Notes under the pieces: model-generated
Databases searched by the model: none
Told to the model about the DNA's origin: nothing
The model's input: only the letters and a program-made list of their open reading frames with translations
Position numbers and translations under genes: made by a program
Shown here: in pieces, positions 18,368 to 27,827 of the stretch
Layout of the letters: the number at the start of each line of letters is the position of its first letter
Numbering within the stretch: the first letter of the stretch is position 1
Assembly: GCF_021390545.1 (NCBI RefSeq)
Contig: NZ_JAJUWR010000008.1
Span: 62,001 to 126,000 of the forward strand
DNA from: Algoriphagus sp. AGSA1
GTDB lineage: Bacteria > Bacteroidota > Bacteroidia > Cytophagales > Cyclobacteriaceae
Length of the DNA stretch: 64,000 nt
Direction: 5' to 3'

Positions 18368-19597
18368 TCAAATACCAATTTTCAACACAGCCATAATACT
18401 TTTCAATCCCAAGAAAAATGTCACCAACCAAATGGCGACAGCAAGAATGCTGTATGCTGTACTATTTTTAAAAACTCCCATAAGACTTCGTTGGCCTGCC
18501 ACCCAGATAATCCAACCACTGACCAGTGGCAAAAGAAATCCATTCGCCAACTGCGCCAAAGTGATAAGTTGAACAGGTTTGATTCCTAAAGAAGCAAACA
18601 GTAGTCCCAAGCTTACTATGCCCCCCATGCATACTCTCATACTCGGTGATCGGATGTCCTGATTCCAGCCCATGATTCCACATATGACCAGTCCTGCTGC
18701 CAGAGGAGCTGTGATACTGGATGTAAGTCCTGCTGCTATTAACCCTAAGCCCATTAGGTATTTGGCAAATCTGCCAAAAGTTCCCTCAAGCCCCTTGGAC
18801 ACGTCAAGTGCATTGTTGATTTCAATGCCGGAATTGGTGGCACCCACTACCACTATGGCCATGGAGACCAGGCCGCCTAGCACAATGGAAATGACTATAT
18901 CTCTCCGCATCCAGTGGATCTCAGTCGAACCTGACCACCTTTTTTTTGCCAGGCTTGCATATAGAAATAGATTGTAAGGCACGACGGTAGTCCCTATTAA
19001 AGCCACGAGGGTGGATAGATTGCCATCATTCCATTCAGGTATAAACCCTTCGAGGATCTTGTTCCAGTCCGGATGGGTAAGTATAGCAGTACTTATAAAA
19101 GCAATGGACATAAAAATCACCAATGCCACCAATACACGTTCTAAGCGTTTATAATTACCCAGCAAAAGCAGCGTGAAAGCAAGTGCCCCTAAGAACAGCG
19201 TACCCGAATAAACTTCGAAGCCTGAAAAAACCAACCTAGGGGCCTCCCAAAAAACCTGTAAACCTAAATTTGACCCGGTGATATTTCCTGACTCGTAGGC
19301 GGCATTTCCCAATCCTATAGCTGTCAATACCAATATCATAGAAAAATAGCGAAAGACAGGATGACCTTGTTGGCTTCGGAGAAGCTGACTTAGATCTTTG
19401 CCGGTCACCAAGCCAATCCTGCCCGATATCTCCTGCAGGATTATTGTAGAGATAATGGATAAGCCTAAAGCCCATAGGAGAGAAAACCCAAAATCAACAC
19501 CTGCCAAAGTACATACAGTGACGGTGCCTGGTCCAATGAAGGCTGCCGCGATAATAGGACCAGGTCCAAGGTTAGCCAGTAGTGTCCTTAAATTCAA
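18368..19597 (-). CDS. Nramp-like transporter lacking the canonical metal-binding residues
   Basis: A 409-residue integral membrane protein with about 11 helices and the Nramp fold, starting NLGPGPIIAAAFIGPGTVTV. In true Nramp/MntH proteins helix 1 has DPGN and helix 6 has MPH; here helix 1 reads GPGT and helix 6 reads VVPYN (LIGTTVVPYNLFLYASLAKK). All four metal-site side chains are therefore changed. It belongs to the superfamily, but Mn/Fe transport should not be assumed. It is transcribed alone, convergent with the acetyltransferase gene. Confidence 0.85.
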   Translation of the reverse strand: MNLRTLLANLGPGPIIAAAFIGPGTVTVCTLAGVDFGFSLLWALGLSIISTIILQEISGRIGLVTGKDLSQLLRSQQGHPVFRYFSMILVLTAIGLGNAAYESGNITGSNLGLQVFWEAPRLVFSGFEVYSGTLFLGALAFTLLLLGNYKRLERVLVALVIFMSIAFISTAILTHPDWNKILEGFIPEWNDGNLSTLVALIGTTVVPYNLFLYASLAKKRWSGSTEIHWMRRDIVISIVLGGLVSMAIVVVGATNSGIEINNALDVSKGLEGTFGRFAKYLMGLGLIAAGLTSSITAPLAAGLVICGIMGWNQDIRSPSMRVCMGGIVSLGLLFASLGIKPVQLITLAQLANGFLLPLVSGWIIWVAGQRSLMGVFKNSTAYSILAVAIWLVTFFLGLKSIMAVLKIGI

Positions 19598-19672
19598 AAT
19601 ATGGCTTTATTGATTTTCATCTGTTTATAATTGTTTTTCTAAGGCCAGATGCCCGCCAGGCGGACAGGGAAC

Positions 19673-19744
19673 CTTTGACGATTAATCCGCCAGTCGGCGG
19701 GGGACTGTATGTTTTAATGATGATTTTAATCGTGTCGATTTCAT
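19673..19744 (+). repeat. Dispersed hairpin element, copy 1 (interrupted)
   Basis: Bases 19711-19744 are identical to the reverse complement of 62741-62774 (34 of 34 bases). The short left piece ctttgacgattaa (19673-19685) also matches the reverse complement of 62794-62806. Between the two pieces this copy has a GC-rich palindromic segment (ccgccagtcggcgg) in place of the rest of the left arm. Confidence 0.8.
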
Positions 19745-19954
19745 ATGCACAGTAGGTTTTTCTCGCCTACTTTTGGATTTAGCTTTTGAAAAGATAAAAA
19801 AGTCGAATTTATGGTTTGGATCAAATGTATTTTTACAAGATTTATTCATTCTGATATGGCCTGTATTCCTTCTTTTTGTTTTTCGGGAAAGCCATTTCAT
19901 CCAAACCTAGTGCTTTGAGGGAGGGGCTGAATATTTCCCCTTGAAAGGAAAGCC

Positions 19955-19969
19955 CGACAGAATCTGTCG
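19955..19969. promoter_or_regulatory. Perfect palindrome upstream of rmuC
   Basis: cgacagaatctgtcg is a 7+1+7 palindrome about 70 bases before the rmuC start. Its size would suit a dimeric repressor site. No regulator is identified and chance cannot be excluded. Confidence 0.3.
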
Positions 19970-20037
19970 TTAAATAGTTTTCTTCTTTAGGGGTGGAGAT
20001 ACGAAAAGACTACTTTCAGATGCCAAAACTATGAACT

Positions 20038-21282
20038 ATGCAGACAGATTACCTTTTAGTGTTGATTATTCTTTTACAATTGATTCTCCTTGCTGCTTAT
20101 TTTCTTCGGAGGAGCAATGATAGTGAAAGAGCTTTTCTACAAGCTGAGCTAAGCAGGATGAGCAGGGAACTTGAATTTGCTTTGGCTCAGTCAAGGAGAG
20201 AAGCAGGTGAGAATCTGGCGAACCAGTTTCAGTTGGTTTTCAATAGTATCCGTGCAAATTCCAAAGATCAAAATGAGGCCTTGAAATCATTTGGTGAGAT
20301 TTTTAGCAAGAATGTCAAGGAATTCAATGTATTGCAGAAGGAGAAGTTTGAAGACCTTAACAGGAGACAGGAAGATCTGATGAAGACGACCGAGCTGAGG
20401 CTGGAAAAGATTCGCGAGACCGTGGATGAGAAACTACAGAAAACGCTTGAAACCCGGTTGGGGCAGTCTTTTGAGCTGGTGAGCAACCAACTTCAGGCAG
20501 TGCAGAAAGGACTGGGTGAGATGCAGAACCTGGCAAACGGGGTGGGAGATCTGAAACGGGTATTGACCAACGTAAAAAGCCGGGGGGTGCTGGGGGAGTA
20601 TCAGCTACATGCGATATTGGAGAACCTACTCTCGCCGGATCAGTATATCCTGAATGCGGAGGTAGGAAAGGGCAACAGGGAAAGAGTGGAATTTGCGGTG
20701 AAGATGCCCGGTCAAAGCGAAGCGGTGCTATTGCCTATTGACTCAAAGTTTCCTCAGGAATCTTATTTGAGATTGGTAGAAGCCTATGATGTTGCTTTGA
20801 AACCGGAGATAGAAATCTGCAGGAATGAGCTTTACAAAGCTGTAAAAAAAGCCGCCCAGGAAATCCAAAGCAAATATATCAATGCTCCCTATACCACCGA
20901 TTTTGCAATACTTTTTCTTCCTGTGGAAAGTCTGTATGCCGAAATTCTACGTGAACCTGGCCTGTCCCAGCAGATTCAGCAAGACTACAAAGTAGTGATA
21001 ACGGGCCCCACTACGCTTTCCGCAATTTTGAACAGTCTTCAAATGGGTTTTAGAACCTTGGCTATCCAAAAAAGGAGTTCGGAAGTATGGCAGGTACTGG
21101 GAGCTATCAAGACGGAATTTGGGAAGTTTGGGACATTGATAGAAAGGACTCAAAAAAAAATATCTGAGGCCAATTCCGAGCTGGATAAGCTGGTAGGAAC
21201 CAGAACCAGGGTTATTCAAAGGAAACTTAAAAACATACAGGAGTTACCAGATGCGGAGAGCAGCAAGCTTCTGGAGGATTGA
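20038..21282 (+). CDS. rmuC: DNA recombination protein RmuC
   Basis: A 414-residue protein with an N-terminal membrane helix (about 4-22, YLLVLIILLQLILLAAYFL), a coiled coil (about 25-130), and the RmuC nuclease-like domain (about 150-370) with SRGVLGEYQLHAILENLL, VLLPIDSKFPQESYLRLVEA and FAILFLPVESLYAEILREPG. E. coli RmuC limits inversion of short repeats; the domain is related to restriction-endonuclease-like folds. It is monocistronic by position. Confidence 0.92.
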   Translation: MQTDYLLVLIILLQLILLAAYFLRRSNDSERAFLQAELSRMSRELEFALAQSRREAGENLANQFQLVFNSIRANSKDQNEALKSFGEIFSKNVKEFNVLQKEKFEDLNRRQEDLMKTTELRLEKIRETVDEKLQKTLETRLGQSFELVSNQLQAVQKGLGEMQNLANGVGDLKRVLTNVKSRGVLGEYQLHAILENLLSPDQYILNAEVGKGNRERVEFAVKMPGQSEAVLLPIDSKFPQESYLRLVEAYDVALKPEIEICRNELYKAVKKAAQEIQSKYINAPYTTDFAILFLPVESLYAEILREPGLSQQIQQDYKVVITGPTTLSAILNSLQMGFRTLAIQKRSSEVWQVLGAIKTEFGKFGTLIERTQKKISEANSELDKLVGTRTRVIQRKLKNIQELPDAESSKLLED

Positions 21283-21719
21283 TAATTTTGCAGGGTAGGT
21301 TAAATTGAAACTTGTCAGGACAGCAGTAATGATCCAGGTGGTACATAGAAGGATCAATATTCAATACATGCCCCTTTGTCACCCTTAACCAGAAATATGA
21401 ATAGACTTCCTGTTCTGAGCTAAAAATGCTTCAAAATCAAATGTTTGACTGCACATTTAACCCATTCACCACAGCGATGCCTCCTTCTCGAAATGCTTGA
21501 TTTTCTAGCGTTTTAAGCTCTTGCCACGGATTCTGTGCAGAGGCAGGGTTTAAAAGTCAATTCTAAACACATGAAAAAACTTCATGAAATTTAATTTTCA
21601 GGTTTTAGCTTTGTTACTTTGGCCTATAAGTTAAGAAAAGAATTGGCTTAATATCTGATTACCATTCAGAAAGCTATTACTTTTGCTAATTATTAATCAC
21701 CTGAACTACCTCTATGGGG
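21283..21719. other. Intergenic region upstream of trkA
   Basis: About 430 bases with no gene-like ORF, repeat or strong hairpin. At 21678-21685 tacttttg fits the Bacteroidota -7 promoter consensus TAnnTTTG about 35 bases before trkA. No TTG lies at the right distance upstream, so this is a weak promoter candidate. Confidence 0.4.
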
Positions 21720-23060
21720 ATGAATATTGTGATTGCCGGTGCCGGAGATATGGGATATCACCTCGCTGAGCAATTAAGTTACGATAATAAGGATATCACG
21801 TTAATTGATACTGATAGGGAAGTTTTGGACTATGTAGCGTCCAAACTCGATGTATTGACCGTACAGGGTGACGCCACTTCATTCGAAATCCTCACACGTG
21901 CCAATGTAAACCGTGCCAGTATGGTGCTGTGTGTGACCACTTCCGAGAAAACCAACATCGTTACGGCGGTATTGGCTAAGCAGCTTGGTGCAAAACGTGT
22001 GATGGCTAGGGTCAGAAACCACTCCTACATGGAGGCTGAAAACTTAACCTATTTCAAAAACCTGGGAATAGATAATTTGATTTCCCCTACCATGCTTTGT
22101 AGCAAGCATATCTTCAATATGATCGAAAACTCCAGCTTTACTGAGGTTTTTGATTTTGAAGGAGGGAAGCTGAATATTGTTGGAATTACCTTGGATCAAA
22201 GTAATCCCTTGGTCAACCAGCGGATTTTGGACACCAAGTCCAACCCGATTTTTGAGGATATCAGGATCATAGCTATTCTACGCGACCAAAAGACCATTAT
22301 CCCCCGTGGAAGTACCATTATCAGGAATAATGACCATGTGTTTTTCATTTCCAATAAGAAAAACACCCAGACAATCATGGAGGTGCTGGGACAGGAGAAG
22401 CACACCATCAAGAATGTAATGATTATCGGTGGAGATGACATGGCACTGACTACAGCATTGAGACTGGAGGATCATTATCGGGTGACCTTGATCAATAAGG
22501 ACAAAGAACGGTGCAAGTGGCTGGCCGAAAACCTGAAGAGTTCTTTGGTGATTAATGGGGATTACAAAAATGTGGAATTACTAATAGAGGAAGGTCTTGA
22601 GCAGATGGATGCGTTTCTGGCCTTGACCGATTCTTCGGAGACAAACATCATAGCAAGTCTGACAGCTAAAAACCATGGTGTATATAAGACTATAGCCCAT
22701 GTCGATACCCGGGAATACATTCATATTTCACATAGTATTGGCGTGGATTCCCTGATCAATAAAAAGTTGGTAGCTGCAAATGAGATATCAAGATTCTTGA
22801 AAAAAGGAACAGTAGAGGCTGTTTCAGGTATATATGGTGTGGATGCGGAGTTTATTCAATATTCTGTTTGCAAGAATAACAGGTTGATCAAAAATCCGCT
22901 GAGGGAATTGCACTTCCCTGATTCTGCCATTGTGGCTGGGGTCATACGGGGAGAGCAGGTTTTTATTCCTGATGGGGATTTTCAGCTAAATCTTAAAGAC
23001 AAGGCAATCGTATTGGCTTTGCCCGAGGCTAAAAATGCCCTGGAAAAACTGTTTCATTAA
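21720..23060 (+). CDS. trkA: Trk potassium uptake regulator TrkA
   Basis: Peripheral NAD-binding subunit that gates the TrkH potassium channel. The 446 residues contain two RCK units: the first Rossmann fold has VIAGAGDMGYHLAEQL and the acidic IDTD, the second (about 230 onwards) starts VMIIGGDDMALTTALRL, in which the glycine motif is degenerate. TrkA-C domains follow each one. I prefer the ATG at 21720 (MNIVIAG) over that at 21714. trkH begins 3 bases after the stop, so the two form an operon. Confidence 0.92.
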   Translation: MNIVIAGAGDMGYHLAEQLSYDNKDITLIDTDREVLDYVASKLDVLTVQGDATSFEILTRANVNRASMVLCVTTSEKTNIVTAVLAKQLGAKRVMARVRNHSYMEAENLTYFKNLGIDNLISPTMLCSKHIFNMIENSSFTEVFDFEGGKLNIVGITLDQSNPLVNQRILDTKSNPIFEDIRIIAILRDQKTIIPRGSTIIRNNDHVFFISNKKNTQTIMEVLGQEKHTIKNVMIIGGDDMALTTALRLEDHYRVTLINKDKERCKWLAENLKSSLVINGDYKNVELLIEEGLEQMDAFLALTDSSETNIIASLTAKNHGVYKTIAHVDTREYIHISHSIGVDSLINKKLVAANEISRFLKKGTVEAVSGIYGVDAEFIQYSVCKNNRLIKNPLRELHFPDSAIVAGVIRGEQVFIPDGDFQLNLKDKAIVLALPEAKNALEKLFH

Positions 23061-23063
23061 GGT

Positions 23064-24509
23064 ATGATTCATTTTAAAGAAATCGGGAAAATCATGGGGG
23101 CGCTCTTGGTGCTGATATCCTTACTGATGCTTCCCGGGATGTTTTTTTCTGTCTATTTTGACGAGGATCCCTGGCCGATATTGAGTTCCGCGGTGATCAC
23201 TATGATCATAGGGCTGATTCTGTTTTTCTCATTTTCCAAGCAAGACCAAAACATCCGAAAAAGAGAAGGCTATCTCATCGTTGCCCTAAGCTGGGTTTTT
23301 ATGGCAGGCTTTGGTATGCTCCCCTATGTCTTCAGTCAGCAGATAGGAGGTTTTGCCAATACCTTTTTCGAAACCATGTCCGGGCTTACTACTACCGGAG
23401 CATCGATTTTGACCGATATAGAGGCTATGCCAAAGGGACTGCTGTTCTGGCGAAGTATGACCCAGTGGATTGGAGGTTTGGGGATTATTGTGTTGACTGT
23501 AGCCATATTTCCTTTGCTGGGAATAGGGGGGATTGAACTATTTGTAGCTGAATCACCTGGGCCTACTTCTGATAAGGTCCACCCTAGGATATCTGAGACG
23601 GCAAAGCGCCTTTGGTATGTCTATGTAGGACTTACTGTCTTAGCCACTTTGCTTTACTGGGCTGGAGGAATGACTTTTTTTGATGCGATCAATCATGCCC
23701 TGACCACCATGGCCACTGGAGGTTTTTCTACAAAAAATGCCAGTATGGCTTATTATGATTCCGCATTCATTCAATATGTGGCGATTGTTTTTATGTTCTT
23801 GGCAGGTACCAACTTCACTGTGATTTATTTTGGTTTGATGGGGAAATTTAGAAGAGTACTACAAAGTGATGAGTTTAAGACCTACGGTTTGGCATTGCTG
23901 GGAATTTCTATCATCCTGTACTTTCCTATTTCCAACATAGAACACAGTTCTGAATTAGCTTTCCGCAAATCACTATTTCAAGTAGTTTCCCTGGTGACGA
24001 CTACTGGATATGTGACGGATGATTATACCAAATACAGCCAAGGGGTTACTTTTATATGTTTTATGTTACTGTTTATGGGGGGCAGTGCCGGTTCTACAGC
24101 GGGTGGAATCAAGTTTGTAAGACATCTTACATTCATCAAGAATTCCTGGCTGGAATTCAAGCGTCTAGTGCATCCCAGAGCTATTGTCCCTTTGATCATC
24201 AATGGGGATCGGGTGACAGGACGGATCATTACCCACATCATGAATTTCCTATTGATATATTTATTGACGTTTGTACTGGGAGCTTTGGCACTTTCCCTGA
24301 TGGGATATGATCTGCCCACCTCGCTAGGGGCAGTGGCTACATCGCTTGGAAATGTAGGGCCAGGAATAGGAGCTGTAGGCCCAGTGGATAATTTTGCGTT
24401 TTTCTCACCTACAGCCAAAATTTTCCTTTCTTTCATAATGCTTCTTGGCAGGTTGGAGTTGTTTACCATATTGATTTTGTTTACTCCTTATTTCTGGAGA
24501 GCAAATTAA
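23064..24509 (+). CDS. trkH: Trk potassium uptake channel TrkH
   Basis: The 481-residue potassium translocating subunit with four pore repeats. The selectivity-filter loops can be seen: TMSGLTTTGASIL, TTMATGGFSTKN, VSLVTTTGYVTDD and TSLGNVGPGIGAVG, plus a conserved GGSAGSTAGGIK. It pairs with TrkA just upstream. Its last 4 bases overlap the converging helicase gene. Confidence 0.93.
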   Translation: MIHFKEIGKIMGALLVLISLLMLPGMFFSVYFDEDPWPILSSAVITMIIGLILFFSFSKQDQNIRKREGYLIVALSWVFMAGFGMLPYVFSQQIGGFANTFFETMSGLTTTGASILTDIEAMPKGLLFWRSMTQWIGGLGIIVLTVAIFPLLGIGGIELFVAESPGPTSDKVHPRISETAKRLWYVYVGLTVLATLLYWAGGMTFFDAINHALTTMATGGFSTKNASMAYYDSAFIQYVAIVFMFLAGTNFTVIYFGLMGKFRRVLQSDEFKTYGLALLGISIILYFPISNIEHSSELAFRKSLFQVVSLVTTTGYVTDDYTKYSQGVTFICFMLLFMGGSAGSTAGGIKFVRHLTFIKNSWLEFKRLVHPRAIVPLIINGDRVTGRIITHIMNFLLIYLLTFVLGALALSLMGYDLPTSLGAVATSLGNVGPGIGAVGPVDNFAFFSPTAKIFLSFIMLLGRLELFTILILFTPYFWRAN

Positions 24510-26962
24510 TCTACCTGAAACTGTGCCTGGATTTTTGCAATTCGGTCTTCTATCGATTCCGAACTGATGGAGGTTCTACTCAGTCTGTCCACCATGATGG
24601 GAAATGAAAAAGGGGTGAACTGGACAGGATGTTTCACGATGATCTGTTGATGGTTGATTTTCTGAAGGGCATGGATCATTTTGTCCTCTTCCATTTGCTG
24701 ATCAATCGCTTCCCCGTGTGCTTGTTTCAAAAGTAAATTGTCCGGATCGTATTGCTCAAAAACCTGAAAAAGCAGGCTTGAATTCGCCTGAACATGTTTG
24801 AAAGTAGTAGGTTTGCCAGGATATCCTTGGAAAACCAAGCCTGCGATACTTGCGATTTCCCTAAACTTCCTTCGCGTCATTTCTGTCTCGTTCACGCAAA
24901 GTAGTATGTCTTCACGCAGGTTTTTCAGTGTGAAGATATCCTCCTCTAGGATTTCTTCCACATTCACATAGCTGTCGCAAAGAAGCTCAAAACCGTAATC
25001 GTTCATTGCCATGCTGAAGGTGACGGGATAGCTGACGCTGATTCTATATGCAATCAATGCACTCATCAATTCATGGATAGCCCTTCCTTCAAAAGGATAG
25101 AAGAAAATGTGATATCCTTGATTGCTTTGATGGGACTCTATCAGAAAAGTGTTACGGTCAGGTACTATAGATAGGCGATTCTGTAACTCCAATATAGGTG
25201 CCGCATGCTGGATTTCATCAGAGAGAATAATTCCATGGTTATAAAGTTCTAGGATTTCCCGGATTTTATCTGAAAGTCGTGAGGAAAGCGACATGCGCGC
25301 TCCCATCCAGCTCACCACGTTTCCCGTCTTCTTTTCTGAGAGTTTTACAAATGCTGTCAGCCCGTTGACTTTAAGCAATTCCAGGTTTCTTCCGGTGAAG
25401 AAAAAACGGTCTCCGATTTTCATTTTAGAGATAAATGATTCTTCCACCGTTCCCAGGTAAGCGCCATTTTTGAATTTGACCTTGACCATAGCTTCAGAAA
25501 CTATCGTTCCCATCGATAATCTATGCTTCATGGCTATTCTTTTGTTCGTGACCCGATATAGTCCGTCTGCTGTCCGGACTACCTTCAAAAAGTCTTCATA
25601 GCTACCCAGCGAGGCTCCTCCCTTAGTGATAAAGTCCATTATCCATGACATTTCCGCTTCCGATAGATCTTTATAAGAATGACATTTTTTCACTACTACG
25701 TAGATGGACTTTTCATCAAATCCATCTCCTACAGCAAGTGTGACCAAAAACTGGATCAATACATCGTAAGCAAGGACTGGTGGAAATTGGGATTCCAGTT
25801 CTTCTTTCTCTATTGCATCCCTGAGCGCTGCTGCTTCGATCATTTCCAGAGAATTGGTAGGTACAAAGAATATCTCTGATGGAAGCCCTGGCTGGTGAGA
25901 GGCTCGTCCGGCACGCTGCATAAAGCGGGACACCCCCTTGGGACTGCCCACTTGTATTACCCGATCTACTGGGCGAAAGTCCACTCCCAGATCTAAGCTA
26001 GAGGTGCATACTACCAGTTTGAGTATCCCCTCATGTAATGCGTTTTCTACCCACCCACGAACTGACATATCAAGGGATCCGTGATGCATGGCTATCCAGC
26101 CCGCCCAATCCGGTCTGGCTTCAAGGATTTTTTGATACCAAATCTCGGTCTGGGAGCGTGTATTGGTGAAGAGAAGTACTGAACTCCCCGCTTCAATAAT
26201 GGGGATTACCTTATCTAGCATTTTAATTCCCAGATGCCCGTGCCAAGGGTATTTTTCTACTTCCTCCGGTATTACAGAATGCAGGATGATTTGCTTTTTA
26301 ATATTTGCTTTTATGATATGGATGGGAAGATTTTCACCGAGTAGCGTCCGTGCGGCAGCTTGAAGGTTGCCCATCGTTGCGGAGATTGCCCACCTTCTGA
26401 AGGTGCTGGGACAGATTGATTGAATGTATTCCAGCGCAAGCTGGACCTGTACGCCTCGTTTGTTTCCTACAAGTTCGTGCCATTCATCTACCACTATGGC
26501 CTGTAAAGATTGGAAAAGAGGGGAATGATCCTTTTGGGAGATAAGTACATGCAATGTCTCAGGGGTAGTGATAAGGCATTCAGGCGGTCTTCTTTTGATA
26601 GCTGCCCGGGTTTTGGCATCGGTGTCGCCATTTCTCACTACCACCTGCCACGGAAGACCTATGGTTTCGCAGACTTCCTGCATAGCTTTCTGGATATCCT
26701 GGGCCAGTGCGCGAAGCGGAGTGACCCATATCAGTTGGATTCCGTTTTTTTTAGCCTTCATCCAAGTCTCAGGATTGTTTTGGATGTATTCCAAAATGAC
26801 GGGAAACCATAATGCAAAAGTTTTTCCTGATCCGGTAGGGGCGTTCAGCAATCCTGATTTTCCATCTAGATAATCATTCCAAGTCTGCTCCTGAAAAGGG
26901 AAAAGCGTCCAGTTTTTCTGTTTGAAATATGCTAAGCCAATTGCCAGGCGCGTATTTTCCAT
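24506..26962 (-). CDS. Lhr-like ligase-associated DEXH-box DNA helicase
   Basis: An 818-residue superfamily 2 helicase. Motifs in order: LFPFQEQTWNDYLDG (Q-like), NAPTGSGKT (I), VTPLRALAQD (Ia), DEWHE (II), SATMGN (III), TNTRSQTEIWYQ (IV), SSLDLGVDFRPVDRVIQVGS (V) and QRAGRASHQPG (VI), followed by the Lhr-type winged-helix and C-terminal regions. This matches the ligase-associated DNA damage response helicase subfamily. Its usual partners (exonuclease-like protein, ATP-dependent ligase, phosphoesterase) are not neighbours here. It converges with trkH with a 4-base overlap. Confidence 0.88.
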   Translation of the reverse strand: MENTRLAIGLAYFKQKNWTLFPFQEQTWNDYLDGKSGLLNAPTGSGKTFALWFPVILEYIQNNPETWMKAKKNGIQLIWVTPLRALAQDIQKAMQEVCETIGLPWQVVVRNGDTDAKTRAAIKRRPPECLITTPETLHVLISQKDHSPLFQSLQAIVVDEWHELVGNKRGVQVQLALEYIQSICPSTFRRWAISATMGNLQAAARTLLGENLPIHIIKANIKKQIILHSVIPEEVEKYPWHGHLGIKMLDKVIPIIEAGSSVLLFTNTRSQTEIWYQKILEARPDWAGWIAMHHGSLDMSVRGWVENALHEGILKLVVCTSSLDLGVDFRPVDRVIQVGSPKGVSRFMQRAGRASHQPGLPSEIFFVPTNSLEMIEAAALRDAIEKEELESQFPPVLAYDVLIQFLVTLAVGDGFDEKSIYVVVKKCHSYKDLSEAEMSWIMDFITKGGASLGSYEDFLKVVRTADGLYRVTNKRIAMKHRLSMGTIVSEAMVKVKFKNGAYLGTVEESFISKMKIGDRFFFTGRNLELLKVNGLTAFVKLSEKKTGNVVSWMGARMSLSSRLSDKIREILELYNHGIILSDEIQHAAPILELQNRLSIVPDRNTFLIESHQSNQGYHIFFYPFEGRAIHELMSALIAYRISVSYPVTFSMAMNDYGFELLCDSYVNVEEILEEDIFTLKNLREDILLCVNETEMTRRKFREIASIAGLVFQGYPGKPTTFKHVQANSSLLFQVFEQYDPDNLLLKQAHGEAIDQQMEEDKMIHALQKINHQQIIVKHPVQFTPFSFPIMVDRLSRTSISSESIEDRIAKIQAQFQVD

Positions 26963-27249
26963 ATTGGGAAGCTACCGGTAGTTTTTATAGGTTTAATTAG
27001 TATTAAACTATAATTGAGGGAAAAAGATTAGTAGGTTATCCAAATGAATTGATAATTTTAAAGATAAAGAAACTGAAGTGGCTTTATTACGTTTGCAATA
27101 CCAATGTTTGCTGTGTGATATTGAGCAAGATGGAGGTGTTTTAGAGGGTAGATTGTCAGATATCTATATCCAATTGACATGTATTGAATGATTTATCCTT
27201 AAAGTACAAGCAGATGAAGTTTGGAGTCTATTGAACAAAAATTCGACAA

Positions 27250-27762
27250 ATGAAAAATGTAATACTTAGTGTTCTAATTCTGATTGCTTTAGGATCCTGC
27301 AGTGAAGATGAACCTGAAGTTTATACGGGGCAAACACTGGAATATGCTATGTTTAAAGCCAGTGATTTTGACTATAATGGGACGTTGACAGTAAAAGAGA
27401 TGCGGGATGGAAACCTGCAGTTGGATTTGCAGTTGGTGGGGGAGAGCAACAATTCCGGAACTACATTTCCGGCACATCTACATCATGGGGATTATTCCAA
27501 TCCGGATGCTCCAATGGCTTTTATGCTGAATCCCGTAAGTGGTTCGGATCTGAAAAGTACTACTGTATTGGGGCCTTTGATCAATGGCGAGAAGTTGTCT
27601 TTTGAGGGGATGAAGACTTTCGATGGGCATGTGAAAGTGCATTTGGCGAATGAAGGCCCTGACTATAAAGTAATATTGGTTGCAGGGGGGATAGGCGCCA
27701 ATCTGCAAGAACCTGCTGCATTTGATGCTGCTCAGATGTCTATTTGTTCACAGGATTTTTAG
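27250..27762 (+). CDS. CHRD-like lipoprotein
   Basis: A 170-residue lipoprotein: signal MKNVILSVLILIALGSC with lipobox LGSC, then an acidic SEDEPE start to the mature chain. The centre (FPAHLHHGDYSNPDAPMAFM, followed by KSTTVLGPL and DGHVKVHLANEGPDYKVILV) resembles CHRD-type domains of Bacteroidota lipoproteins. It is likely anchored in the outer membrane. The paired His (HLHHGD) could bind metal, but this is inference. A bidirectional terminator separates it from the next, converging gene. Confidence 0.7.
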   Translation: MKNVILSVLILIALGSCSEDEPEVYTGQTLEYAMFKASDFDYNGTLTVKEMRDGNLQLDLQLVGESNNSGTTFPAHLHHGDYSNPDAPMAFMLNPVSGSDLKSTTVLGPLINGEKLSFEGMKTFDGHVKVHLANEGPDYKVILVAGGIGANLQEPAAFDAAQMSICSQDF

Positions 27763-27784
27763 AATGGATATTCTGAAAATAGAA

Positions 27785-27808
27785 AAAAGCAGCCCTAAAG
27801 CTGCTTTT
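27785..27808. terminator. Bidirectional rho-independent terminator
   Basis: aaaagcagc (27785-27793) pairs perfectly with gctgctttt (27800-27808) around a 6-base loop, with A and T runs on the two sides. It lies between the converging genes ending at 27762 and 27828 and can serve both. Confidence 0.85.
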
Positions 27809-27827
27809 CTATTGATGTGAAGGTGGA

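Larger units (their letters stand above)
19598..20037. other. Repeat-bearing region between the transporter gene and rmuC
   Basis: 440 bases. It holds two GC-rich REP-like palindromes (19650-19668 and 19687-19704), a copy of the dispersed hairpin element (19673-19744), and a perfect palindrome upstream of rmuC (19955-19969). I saw no convincing gene. Promoters for both divergent flanking genes are expected here. Confidence 0.55.
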
